Part shown: positions 1-6,782 of the stretch, piece after piece | Position numbering within the stretch: the stretch's first letter is position 1 | How the letters are laid out: each line of letters begins with the position of its first letter | Assembly (NCBI GenBank): GCA_944384865.1 | Contig: CALWVC010000076.1 | Span: 1-7,086 of the forward strand | Source: an uncultured Clostridia bacterium | GTDB lineage: Bacteria; Bacillota; Clostridia; Oscillospirales; Acutalibacteraceae | Length of the DNA: 7,086 bases | Reading direction: 5' to 3' | The notes under the pieces: model-generated | Database searches by the model: none | What the model was told of the DNA's origin: nothing | The model's input: the letters and a program-made list of their open reading frames with translations, nothing else | Position numbers and translations under genes: made by a program

Positions 1-23
1 ATGGTTTGTGTTATCTTATTCAT

Positions 24-107
24 AGCGAATAGGCGACCCGCCTTTCCGGTTTTGTTTTGGCTACTTTACCTTATCACAGGTCTCGCCTATTCGCTTCTCT
101 TTTTTTA
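24..107 (+). terminator. Long inverted repeat followed by a T-run; candidate terminator or structured leader
   Basis: Positions 24-36 (AGCGAATAGGCGA) and 83-95 are perfect 13-base reverse complements separated by 46 bases. A small internal hairpin (68-71 with 78-81, ACCT/AGGT) can form next to the right arm. Downstream on the plus strand comes TTCTCTTTTTTT, which fits termination of a gene lying left of the window. The 46-base insert is long for a simple terminator, so a branched structured RNA is also possible, including a leader read on the minus strand. I do not recognise it as a known riboswitch class. Confidence 0.5.
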
Positions 108-121
108 TCTTTTGTCACATA

Positions 122-142
122 TTATTGTAACACCTACAATAA
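122..142. promoter_or_regulatory. Perfect 8-bp-arm palindrome, possible operator
   Basis: TTATTGTA at 122-129 and TACAATAA at 135-142 are exact reverse complements around the 5-base centre ACACC. The site lies 26 bases upstream of the -35 box of the first gene, as an upstream regulator site might. On the minus strand the same bases contain TGTTACAAT, an extended -10-like sequence, so the palindrome could also lie on a promoter for a divergent gene beyond the left edge. The regulator is unknown. Confidence 0.35.
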
Positions 143-168
143 ACTTTTTAAGTATGCGGAATTGATAA

Positions 169-197
169 TTGCAATATAACAGGGAATGTGTTATACT
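169..197 (+). promoter_or_regulatory. Sigma-A-type promoter of the lipoprotein-yloU-fakA-recG operon
   Basis: A -35 box TTGCAA (169-174) and a -10 box TATACT (192-197) are separated by 17 bases. Transcription would begin near 204, giving an AT-rich leader of about 31 bases. The ribosome binding site AGGAG (223-227) ends 7 bases before the ATG at 235. This is the only clear promoter upstream of the four co-directional genes. Confidence 0.65.
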
Positions 198-234
198 ATA
201 CAAATAAAATTATTATTAAAGTAGGAGCGCGCAT

Positions 235-1875
235 ATGCCAAAACGAATTGTGGCGCTGCTGGTCTGCATTTGTATTCTGGCGGTTGCCGCGTCCTGTAAT
301 ACCGGCGGGACGTCGCCCTCTGCGGGTATGGCAACAACGCAGCAGACCAGTTTACAGTCGTTGGGAACCGGTACGCTGTCTTTGGCGTTTTCCGCTTCGG
401 ACTCTTTGAATCCATATACGGCGGTTACAAAAGTGAATAAGCAATTAACGGCGTTGTTGTTTGACCCGCTGGTTAAGTTGGATGAACAGATCAATCCGGC
501 GCTGTGCCTGGCAAAAAGCGCTGTTGTAGAGGGAAATAAGTGTATCGTGACGCTGAACGATGCACAGTTTTCCGATGGGACGGCTGTCACAGCCGATGAT
601 GTGGTATATTCCCTGAACCTGGCGCAGGAGGCGGAAAATACTATTTTTCCGCAGCAGCTTGCAAATATTGCTTCCTGCGGCGCCGCTTCTTCTACAGTAG
701 TAGAGTTTACGTTGCGCACGGAGGATCCAAACGTCATCCGGCTGTTGGATTTTCCGATTATGAAAACCAATTCAGAGAACCGGCAGAACGCCGATAAAAA
801 AGCGTTGCCGCCCATCGGCTGCGGCCGCTATGTATATCAGGATGACAACGGCAGTTATTCGCTGATTCCGAATGAACATTATTTTGGCGTCGCGCCGGAA
901 AATAATGTGCGGCTGGTGAATGTACCGGATACCGCGGCCTGGCAGTATGCGCTGAAAGCCGGAGAAGCGGATATCTGCTATTCAGGGATCGATCTGGATG
1001 ATGTGCCGTCTATGCGCGGCGGCGTCAGCCGGGTTGCGCAGACGGATTTTGTGTTTTTAGGATTAAACGAAAATGTTGCGCAGGTTTCTGATATTTATAT
1101 CAAAAAAGCGATCTTTTATTTGTTAAACCGCAAGGAAATTTGTGATTCTGCATATTATAGTTATGCCACACCTGCCACCAGTCCGTTTACCGGGCAGTTG
1201 GATTTTGCAGCGGATACGGCGCAGGAAGTTTCGGAGATGGGCGATTTGCAAGCAGCGCAGCAGCAGTTGGCGCTGGCGGGATATACATCCAAAGACAGCA
1301 GCGGTTTTTATCGTTCTGATGCCGGTACGCTGCAGTTGACCTTGTTGTATAATACGGATAATGCAAATCATGCGTTGGCGGCGACGTTGCTGCAGGAGCA
1401 GTTTAAAAAAAGCGGAATAAAGCTGGAACTCAGCGGAACGTCTGGCGCTGAATATGCCAAACGGGTTGCTGATGGACAGTATATGCTGTATCTGGGAGAA
1501 ATCAAGCTGAATAAAAACTTTGATTTAACCAATATGCTGGGCGAGACAATGCATATGCCGGCAACTACACAAAATCCGGAGAATATGACGACACAGGCGC
1601 AGACTGATGTGACTGGGAATGCGGCGTTGGCAACGACACAGCCTGTGTCGACGGCAGTGCCTCAGCCGAAAGTTGATATAGCGGCGTTGTATCAGTCTTA
1701 TTTGGCGGGGCAGACTACTATTGAGACGTTTATGGAGGGGTTTTACACCGACTTGCCGTTTATTCCGATCTGTCATCGGTTAGGCGTGTTGCATTATTCG
1801 GATCAGGTTACGCCGGCTGCGACAGCGTCGGTCAGCGACGCGTATTATAATATTACGACATTATCGGTATCATAA
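235..1875 (+). CDS. Family-5 extracellular solute-binding lipoprotein (orphan, oligopeptide-binding type)
   Basis: A 546-residue secreted lipoprotein. Residues 1-20 are a short basic then hydrophobic signal peptide ending AASC, so Cys21 is the likely lipidated residue; Ala at -3 is less usual than Leu. A Thr/Ser/Gln-rich linker follows to about residue 45. The rest matches SBP_bac_5 (the DppA/OppA family), which binds peptides or other small ligands for ABC import: an LNPYTAVTK start, FSDGTAVTADDVVYSL near residues 112-127, and the Gly-rich turn IGCGRY. The C-terminal lobe is interrupted at residues 442-480 by a low-complexity TTQ-rich insert. No permease or ATPase gene lies beside it, so it either serves a distant transporter or has a non-transport role. 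ATG 235 follows AGGAG at 7 bases. It starts an apparent operon, with 19 bases to the next start. The family is confident; the ligand is unknown. Confidence 0.88.
   Translation: MPKRIVALLVCICILAVAASCNTGGTSPSAGMATTQQTSLQSLGTGTLSLAFSASDSLNPYTAVTKVNKQLTALLFDPLVKLDEQINPALCLAKSAVVEGNKCIVTLNDAQFSDGTAVTADDVVYSLNLAQEAENTIFPQQLANIASCGAASSTVVEFTLRTEDPNVIRLLDFPIMKTNSENRQNADKKALPPIGCGRYVYQDDNGSYSLIPNEHYFGVAPENNVRLVNVPDTAAWQYALKAGEADICYSGIDLDDVPSMRGGVSRVAQTDFVFLGLNENVAQVSDIYIKKAIFYLLNRKEICDSAYYSYATPATSPFTGQLDFAADTAQEVSEMGDLQAAQQQLALAGYTSKDSSGFYRSDAGTLQLTLLYNTDNANHALAATLLQEQFKKSGIKLELSGTSGAEYAKRVADGQYMLYLGEIKLNKNFDLTNMLGETMHMPATTQNPENMTTQAQTDVTGNAALATTQPVSTAVPQPKVDIAALYQSYLAGQTTIETFMEGFYTDLPFIPICHRLGVLHYSDQVTPAATASVSDAYYNITTLSVS
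1634..1650. repeat. 7-bp inverted repeat inside the lipoprotein gene
   Basis: CGACACA (1634-1640) and TGTGTCG (1644-1650) pair perfectly around GCC. The bases encode part of the TTQ-rich insert. The left arm sits in a 9-base direct repeat, ACGACACAG, at 1588-1596 and 1633-1641, which is in the same reading frame. No T-run follows, so it is not a terminator. It may simply reflect repeat-driven codon use. Confidence 0.4.
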
Positions 1876-1880
1876 ACAGA

Positions 1881-1886
1881 AAGGAT
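1881..1886 (+). promoter_or_regulatory. Ribosome binding site that sets the yloU start
   Basis: AAGGAT (1881-1886, within AGAAAGGATG) lies 8 bases before ATG 1895, but only 2 bases before the in-frame TTG at 1889. The ATG is therefore the better start, and the longer frame adds only two spurious residues. Confidence 0.7.
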
Positions 1887-1894
1887 GATTGTGC

Positions 1895-2245
1895 ATGATT
1901 CGTTATGAGACAAGATTGGGAAGCGTGGAGATTTCCAGCGAATATTTTGCAAAGCTGATCGGCAACGCGGTCGTTTCCTGCTATGGTGTGCGGGCCATGG
2001 TTCCGAAAGGCAGGCAGTGGTGGCGATCAAAACTGACACGAAAAGAATATATCGATACCGGTATTTTCGTCAGCGGCAGTATTAATCAGATCAATGTGGA
2101 CCTGCATATCGCTGTAGCATATGGCCTGAATATTAATGAAATTGCAAAGAGTATTGTGAATAAGGTGAAATATACGGTAGAGCAATCTACCGGCATTATC
2201 GTAAATGCTGTCACAGTCCACATCGACAGTATGGAAAACGAATAA
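1895..2245 (+). CDS. yloU: Asp23/Gls24 family envelope-associated protein (YloU-like)
   Basis: A 116-residue protein of the Asp23/Gls24 family (DUF322). It opens with MIRYETRLGSVEISSEYFAKL, the usual 'G.i.Is.eyia.li' start. A VVSCYGVRAM segment comes next, followed by a basic stretch (PKGRQWWRSKLTRKEY). The C-terminal half has alternating strands, VDLHIAVAYG and VKYTVEQSTG, and ends VNAVTVHI. There is no signal peptide or membrane segment, so it is cytoplasmic. Characterised relatives such as staphylococcal Asp23 associate with the membrane through a partner and are linked to cell-envelope stress; the biochemical role of the YloU branch is not settled. Its place directly before fakA matches yloU-yloV in Bacillus subtilis. 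It is 52 bases from the next start and likely co-transcribed. The start is chosen from the ribosome binding site. Confidence 0.88.
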   Translation: MIRYETRLGSVEISSEYFAKLIGNAVVSCYGVRAMVPKGRQWWRSKLTRKEYIDTGIFVSGSINQINVDLHIAVAYGLNINEIAKSIVNKVKYTVEQSTGIIVNAVTVHIDSMENE

Positions 2246-2281
2246 GGTTTCAGCACAACAGATTAAAAGTTCCGAAACTTG

Positions 2282-2287
2282 AAAGGA
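2282..2287 (+). promoter_or_regulatory. Ribosome binding site supporting the TTG start of fakA
   Basis: AAAGGA (2282-2287) ends 10 bases before TTG 2298. The next in-frame ATG (codon 6, 2313) would be 25 bases away, too far for initiation from this site. The family's N-terminal helix also begins at the TTG-encoded residues. The spacing is similar to that seen at yloU and at the minus-strand gene. Confidence 0.6.
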
Positions 2288-2297
2288 TGTTTTTCGA

Positions 2298-3965
2298 TTG
2301 ATCACAGGTGATATGCTGCGTGACGCCGTTATCTCGGGCGCGAACAATATTTCCAACCACCGGCAGGCTGTGGATGAACTGAATGTGTTTCCTGTCCCGG
2401 ATGGAGACACCGGAACCAATATGACGCTGACGATAGGAAACGCTGCGAAGGAATTGTCCAGAGTCAGCGGCAAAACAGTCGGCGAAGTGGCCGGGGTCAC
2501 GGCAAATGCGCTGTTGCGCGGGGCCAGAGGCAATTCCGGCGTTATTTTATCGCTGATTTTCCGTGGTATGGCAAAGGGTCTGAAGGGCTTGGAAACCGCT
2601 GGGGCCCAGGAAATCGCCAATGCGCTGGATGCTGGCGTTAAAGCGGCGTATAAGGCGGTTATGAAGCCGACGGAGGGAACCATTCTGACCGTGTCCAAAG
2701 AGGCGGCAAAGTGGGCTTTTGATGCAGTTTCAGATGGAGAGACAGATCCGGTTGCGATCTTTGCCCGGGCTTTGGACGGTGCGAAAACTGCGTTGGAACA
2801 GACGCCGGAGCTGCTGCCGGTGTTAAAAAAAGCCGGTGTGGTGGACGCCGGCGGGCAGGGCTTGGTCATTATTTTTGAAGGCATGCTGTCGGTGTTGAAA
2901 GACGGTGTGCAGATCCAGTCGGATACAGCCCCGGCGCCGCAGACACAGCCGAAAAGCGAACTGTCGGCTGCCGCAGCAGCAGACGAAGAGATCACCTTTA
3001 CCTATTGCACGGAGTTTATCGTTCAGCGTGATTCTGCCATTGACCGCGATCCGTTGCTGCTGCGTTCTTATTTGGAAACGATCGGTGACTGCGTAGTCGT
3101 GGTAGACGACGATGAGATCATCAAGGTGCATGTGCATACCGACAACCCCGGCAACGCGTTGCAGGAGGGGTTGAAATTCGGCATGCTGACCAACATGAAA
3201 ATTGAAAATATGCGCGAGCAGCATGAAAATGCGAAAAAGAGCGCGGCGGTAGAAAATACGGTGCAGCGGGATGAAAGCGGTGTGTATACGCCGGTGCAGC
3301 CGGAACATCCGTTTGGCTTTGTCGCGGTAGCGGCCGGCGAAGGCATCAAGACGCTGTTTTCGGATTTGGGCGTGGATCATACGGTCAGCGGCGGGCAGAC
3401 CATGAACCCGTCAACCGACGATATCCTGCGGGCGGTGGAACTGACGCCGGCAAAAACGGTGTTTGTATTGCCGAATAATAAGAATATCATTATGGCGGCG
3501 GAGCAGGCGGTTCGACTGGCGACGCGCAATGTGATTGTGTTGCAGACCAGAACGATTCCGATGGGTATTTCCGCGATGCTGAGCTTTGATCCCGAGCTGG
3601 ATGCGGAGCAGAACGCGATCAATATGCAGTCGGCGGCCGATAAGGTGAGCACCGGCCAGATCACGTTTGCGGCCAGAGATTCTGATTTTGACGGGCATAA
3701 GATCAAAGAAGGCGAAATTTTAGGGCTGGAAAACGGCAAGTTGTCGTTTGTGGAGCACGATGTGGAAAAAGCGGCGCTGCGGGTTTTGAAAAATCTGTGT
3801 AAAAAGGACAGCCGGTTTATCACAGTGATTTATGGTAAAGATGTAACCGACGAGCAGGCGCAGAAGCTGCAGGAAACGATTTCGGCAAAATTGCCGGATG
3901 AGGTAGAACTGACGATGATCGCAGGCGGACAGCCGGTGTATTATTATATTATTTCAGTGGAATAG
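2298..3965 (+). CDS. fakA: Fatty acid kinase, ATP-binding subunit FakA (DAK2-domain, YloV)
   Basis: A 555-residue cytoplasmic kinase subunit. FakA phosphorylates fatty acids presented by a separate FakB protein; the acyl phosphates feed phospholipid synthesis. Residues 1 to about 200 are the DhaL-like nucleotide domain: NVFPVPDGDTGTNM holds Asp35 and Asp37, the expected magnesium ligands. ARGNSGVILS (76-85) and VDAGGQGL (about 183-190) are nucleotide-site loops. A Pro/Gln/Ala-rich linker (about 212-230) leads to the middle domain, where Cys237, His278 and His280 (KVHVHTDNPG) match the zinc-binding set described in staphylococcal FakA. Residues from about 338 form the C-terminal domain, with GGQTMNPST at 365-373. 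Length is normal for the family. It starts at TTG, with RBS AAAGGA 10 bases upstream. recG follows after 12 bases. No fakB is visible, which is usual because FakB genes are often elsewhere. Older databases call it a dihydroxyacetone-kinase-like protein. Confidence 0.93.
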   Translation: MITGDMLRDAVISGANNISNHRQAVDELNVFPVPDGDTGTNMTLTIGNAAKELSRVSGKTVGEVAGVTANALLRGARGNSGVILSLIFRGMAKGLKGLETAGAQEIANALDAGVKAAYKAVMKPTEGTILTVSKEAAKWAFDAVSDGETDPVAIFARALDGAKTALEQTPELLPVLKKAGVVDAGGQGLVIIFEGMLSVLKDGVQIQSDTAPAPQTQPKSELSAAAAADEEITFTYCTEFIVQRDSAIDRDPLLLRSYLETIGDCVVVVDDDEIIKVHVHTDNPGNALQEGLKFGMLTNMKIENMREQHENAKKSAAVENTVQRDESGVYTPVQPEHPFGFVAVAAGEGIKTLFSDLGVDHTVSGGQTMNPSTDDILRAVELTPAKTVFVLPNNKNIIMAAEQAVRLATRNVIVLQTRTIPMGISAMLSFDPELDAEQNAINMQSAADKVSTGQITFAARDSDFDGHKIKEGEILGLENGKLSFVEHDVEKAALRVLKNLCKKDSRFITVIYGKDVTDEQAQKLQETISAKLPDEVELTMIAGGQPVYYYIISVE

Positions 3966-3977
3966 ACAGGATGCGGC

Positions 3978-6014
3978 ATGAGCGTTTTTGATCTTCCCAT
4001 CGAAAAGCTTTCCGGAGTCGGACCAAAAACAGCAGCATTATTTAAAAAAATGGGTGTCGATACAATCGGCGCCCTTTTGGAATTTTATCCGCGGCAATAT
4101 GAAGATTGGAGCGTGTGTTATACAACAAGCAATGCGCCATTGGGACAGGTGTGCTGTGTGAAAGCGACGGTGGCTGCCCCGGTGCAGCAATATCGGGTAC
4201 GCAAAGGAATGACGTTGTACAAATGTAATGTTACAGACGGTAGCACAACAATGCGAATTACCATTTTTAATAACCGTTTTGCGGCGGAAAAGCTGAAAGC
4301 AGGACAGGAATATCTGTTTTTTGGAAAAGTCGGCGGCAATTTTCATGTAAAAGAGATGACTTCGCCGCAGATTGAACAGGCGCTGTCGCCGGTGATGCGC
4401 CCGATTTACCGGCAGACCCAGGGGCTGCATTCCCGGTTGATTGAAAAAATGGTGCGACAGGCGCTGAAATTGGTCGGGGATACGCTGGAAGATCCGCTGC
4501 GGGAGCAGATTCGGACGGAATATGGCTTGTGTCACTATCGATTTGCGTTGGAGCGCATCCATTTTCCCACGTCGCAGCAGGATATTGCAGTTGCCCGTAA
4601 ACGACTGATTTTTGAGGAATTGCTGGTTTTGGCGCTGGGTATGCTGCAGATTCGGGGAAGAAACCAGACACAGAGCAGCGCGGTGATCCGGCAAGACAGC
4701 AGTCAGGCGTTTATCGAGGGGTTGCCATTTGCGATGACCGGCGCGCAGAGGCGGGCGGTAGCCGAGGCGGTGGCGGATATGCGCAGCGGTAAGCCGATGA
4801 ACCGGCTGTTACAGGGCGACGTCGGCTCTGGTAAGACGGCCGTAGCCGCCGCGTTGATGGACGTTTGTGCGAAAAACGGGTTGCAGTCTGCGATGATGGC
4901 GCCCACTGAGATTCTGGCTTCTCAACATTATACGACGCTGTCGAAGTTAATGGCGGGCAGCGGTAACCGGATCATGCTGTTGACCGGATCAACGCCGGCA
5001 GTCCAGAAGCAGCGGATTTTGCGGATGCTGCAGGAGGGAGAAATCGACATGCTGGTCGGGACGCATGCGTTGATTCAGCAGACGGTCAGTTTTTCCCGGC
5101 TGGGACTGGTGATTACCGACGAGCAGCACCGGTTTGGCGTTGCGCAGCGGGCGGCGCTGTCGAAAAAAGGGGAGAACCCGCATTTGTATGTGATGTCAGC
5201 CACGCCGATCCCGCGGACACTGGCGCTGATGATTTATGGGGATCTGGATGTTTCGGTGTTGGACGAGCTGCCAAAAGGACGGCAGAAGATCGAAACCTAT
5301 GCGGTATCTTCGCAGCTGCGCCAGCGGGCGTATAATTATATTCAAAAGCATCTGGACGCAGGCCGGCAGGGCTATATCGTCTGTCCGCTGATCGAAGAAA
5401 ACGAATCAGATCTGGCGTCGGTGGAAGAATATTACAAAACGCTGGCGACCGGTAGATTTAAAGGGTATCAGGTTGGGCTGCTCAATGGCCGGATGAAAGC
5501 GGCAGAAAAAGAACTGGTTATGAAGGCGTTTGTGCAGGGGGAAATTCAGCTTTTAGTTACCACCACGGTCATCGAAGTCGGTGTGGATGTGCCGAATGCA
5601 GTGATTATGCTGATCGAAAACGCAGAACGGTTTGGGCTTTCTCAGCTGCATCAGCTGCGTGGTCGGATCGGTCGGGGGCAATATAAGTCGACCTGTATTC
5701 TGTTATCGGACGCGCAGGGGGAAACGGCCAAAAAACGGTTGGAGATCATGTGTAAATCTTCAGATGGGTTTTACATTGCCAATGAAGATTTAAAGCTGCG
5801 CGGGCCGGGAGATTTCTTTGGCGCGCGGCAACATGGATTGCCGGAACTGAAAATTGCCAATATTCTGGAGGATATGCAGGTGTTGCAGGCGGCGCAAAAG
5901 CTGGCCGGAATTATTATAAAAAAAGACCCGCAGCTCCGGCAGCCGGAACACGCGGGATTACAACGGCAGGTGCGTCGGCTGTTCAGCCGGGCACAGCAGA
6001 CAGAATTCAACTGA
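3978..6014 (+). CDS. recG: ATP-dependent DNA helicase RecG
   Basis: A 678-residue superfamily 2 helicase that remodels stalled replication forks and branch-migrates recombination intermediates. The N-terminal helical and wedge (OB-fold) region starts with LSGVGPKTAALFKKMGV and carries the YPRQYEDWS motif. Helicase motifs appear in order: Walker A GDVGSGKT (280-287), APTEILASQH (Ia), DEQH (381-384, Walker B), SATPIPRT (407-414, III), TTTVIEVGVDVPNA (528-541, V) and QLHQLRGRIGRG (556-567, VI). The C-terminal LRGPGDFFGARQHG segment is also typical. All catalytic residues are present, and length matches relatives (about 680-690). ATG 3978 has AGGA (3968-3971) 6 bases upstream and gives the normal family N-terminus. 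It is the last gene of the operon. Its final 8 bases overlap the 3' end of the opposing gene, and codons 647-660 carry a minus-strand terminator. Confidence 0.97.
   Translation: MSVFDLPIEKLSGVGPKTAALFKKMGVDTIGALLEFYPRQYEDWSVCYTTSNAPLGQVCCVKATVAAPVQQYRVRKGMTLYKCNVTDGSTTMRITIFNNRFAAEKLKAGQEYLFFGKVGGNFHVKEMTSPQIEQALSPVMRPIYRQTQGLHSRLIEKMVRQALKLVGDTLEDPLREQIRTEYGLCHYRFALERIHFPTSQQDIAVARKRLIFEELLVLALGMLQIRGRNQTQSSAVIRQDSSQAFIEGLPFAMTGAQRRAVAEAVADMRSGKPMNRLLQGDVGSGKTAVAAALMDVCAKNGLQSAMMAPTEILASQHYTTLSKLMAGSGNRIMLLTGSTPAVQKQRILRMLQEGEIDMLVGTHALIQQTVSFSRLGLVITDEQHRFGVAQRAALSKKGENPHLYVMSATPIPRTLALMIYGDLDVSVLDELPKGRQKIETYAVSSQLRQRAYNYIQKHLDAGRQGYIVCPLIEENESDLASVEEYYKTLATGRFKGYQVGLLNGRMKAAEKELVMKAFVQGEIQLLVTTTVIEVGVDVPNAVIMLIENAERFGLSQLHQLRGRIGRGQYKSTCILLSDAQGETAKKRLEIMCKSSDGFYIANEDLKLRGPGDFFGARQHGLPELKIANILEDMQVLQAAQKLAGIIIKKDPQLRQPEHAGLQRQVRRLFSRAQQTEFN
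5918..5956 (-). terminator. Intrinsic terminator for the minus-strand membrane gene, embedded in recG
   Basis: Read on the minus strand, CCCGC (5956-5952) pairs with GCGGG (5931-5927). Inside it TCCGG (5947-5943) pairs with CCGGA (5939-5935) around a CTG loop. The outer stem is followed at once by TCTTTTTTT (5926-5918). This is a classic GC stem plus U-run, starting 50 bases after the stop codon of the minus-strand gene. It lies in recG codons 647-660, so the bases serve both purposes. Confidence 0.7.
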
Positions 6015-6768
6015 ATAATCGAAAATACAGCCACAATATACCGAATACAATGGGTTGATGCAATACATACACAATCAGGGTATGGCGGCCGACAAAATCG
6101 ATGGGGCGGCAGGATAACGTATAAAACCACCCGGGGAATTTGCGGTTGGTGATTGGAACAGACAACGCTGCGCCGGCCAGAAACGCAAAGCCAAACGGAA
6201 TTAATGGAAAATAATCGGCGGAGAAAAAGTCCGGGGAGGTAATGCCCAGAAAAAACAGCCAGTCGTTTTGATAAAGGGTATCTGGTAGCGTTACCGTTGT
6301 AAAAAACAGATGAATTTGATGTTTGCTGTTAAAGTCCTTAAATATAAGCAGTAATAGAATCAATACAAAAAAAGAAATGTACCATGGAACTTTATAAAAC
6401 TGCCGCCGCAGGGGCGCAAACAGCAACATCATGGCGCCTAGAAAAGAAAGAATTCCAAAGATAATCCGTTCATCGGGCAGAAAGATCCATGTGAACAACG
6501 TCAATAGTCCACCCAGTATAAATAGCAGCAGTCCGCGTTTAAAGACATTGTGAGAAAAAGCGGTGCAAATACCGGAAATCAGTAGAAAAATACCAATGAC
6601 AAAATAATGGAGAAAGTCTAATAAAGGCGTATCCCACAAAATTGTAGGCACATCAAATATTTCATTTAAGTTGTACATCGTATGATAGACGACCATCAGC
6701 AGAATGCATATACCGCGGATGGTGTCCAGCAAATTGATCCGGTTGTATTTATTGAATGCCGGCTCCAA
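6007..6768 (-). CDS. Multi-pass membrane protein, heparan-alpha-glucosaminide N-acetyltransferase-like (DUF1624)
   Basis: A membrane protein of 253 residues from the TTG at 6768, or 259 from an in-frame ATG at 6786. It has about seven hydrophobic segments. The first carries the family signature LLDTIRGICILLMVVYH (Asp, Arg-Gly and His conserved). Others include KRGLLLFILGGLLTLF, FGILSFLGAMMLLF, YFPLIPFGFAFLAGAAL and a C-terminal GRHTLIVYVLHQPIVFG. These match the bacterial HGSNAT catalytic-domain/DUF1624 group. The human enzyme moves acetyl groups across a membrane onto glucosamine; bacterial substrates are largely unknown, and a role in acetylating an envelope glycan is inference. TTG is preferred because AGGGA (6782-6778) lies 9 bases upstream and the predicted transcript starts near 6783, below the ATG. 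The gene converges on recG, overlaps it by 8 bases, and is more AT-rich than it. Confidence 0.82.
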   Translation of the reverse strand: MEPAFNKYNRINLLDTIRGICILLMVVYHTMYNLNEIFDVPTILWDTPLLDFLHYFVIGIFLLISGICTAFSHNVFKRGLLLFILGGLLTLFTWIFLPDERIIFGILSFLGAMMLLFAPLRRQFYKVPWYISFFVLILLLLIFKDFNSKHQIHLFFTTVTLPDTLYQNDWLFFLGITSPDFFSADYFPLIPFGFAFLAGAALSVPITNRKFPGWFYTLSCRPIDFVGRHTLIVYVLHQPIVFGILWLYFRLFS

Positions 6769-6777
6769 ATGATCACA

Positions 6778-6782
6778 TCCCT
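6778..6782 (-). promoter_or_regulatory. Ribosome binding site supporting the TTG start of the membrane gene
   Basis: On the minus strand AGGGA (6782-6778) lies 9 bases before TTG 6768-6766. The upstream ATG (6786-6784) has no purine-rich site before it, and the AGGGA lies downstream of that ATG. Confidence 0.6.

Noticed and set aside
1..23. Minus-strand ATG at 23-21 running off the left edge
   Set aside because: Only seven codons are visible and the nearest purine-rich stretch is too far from the ATG; there is no support for a gene start.
24..95. The 13-bp inverted repeats as ends of a small transposable element
   Set aside because: No target-site duplication flanks the arms and no second copy is in the window; the downstream T-run fits an RNA structure better.
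1..165. Open frame beginning ATG at base 1 and ending TGA at 163-165 (54 hydrophobic residues)
   Set aside because: It runs through the long inverted repeat and T-runs, which naturally give Phe/Leu-rich translation. Its Leu codons include no CTG, which is common in the neighbouring genes, and it uses CGA and AGG. No ribosome binding site can be seen because the frame starts at the window edge. The tail of an upstream membrane gene cannot be wholly excluded.
216..815. Long minus-strand open frame within the lipoprotein gene
   Set aside because: It is antisense to a well-supported protein, has no recognisable domain, and is of low-complexity Ser/Ala/Val composition typical of a shadow frame.
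1889..1894. TTG at 1889 as start of the Asp23-family gene
   Set aside because: It is only 2-3 bases from the ribosome binding site; ATG 1895 has proper spacing and matches the family N-terminus.
2246..2297. Terminator or promoter between yloU and fakA
   Set aside because: Only a weak 5-bp repeat (AAGTT/AACTT) is present, with no T-run and no -35/-10 pair, so read-through transcription is more likely.
2027..2995. 322-codon minus-strand open frame across the yloU end and fakA
   Set aside because: It is antisense to conserved FakA motifs, with Ser/Ala/Pro-rich translation and no domain. It is long only because of the sense-strand codon use.
4038..4694. 218-codon minus-strand open frame within recG
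   Set aside because: It is a shadow of conserved RecG sequence with no coherent motif or initiation signal.
6015..6120. Plus-strand intrinsic terminator after recG
   Set aside because: I looked for a hairpin followed by a T-run and found none; recG termination may be factor-dependent or further downstream.
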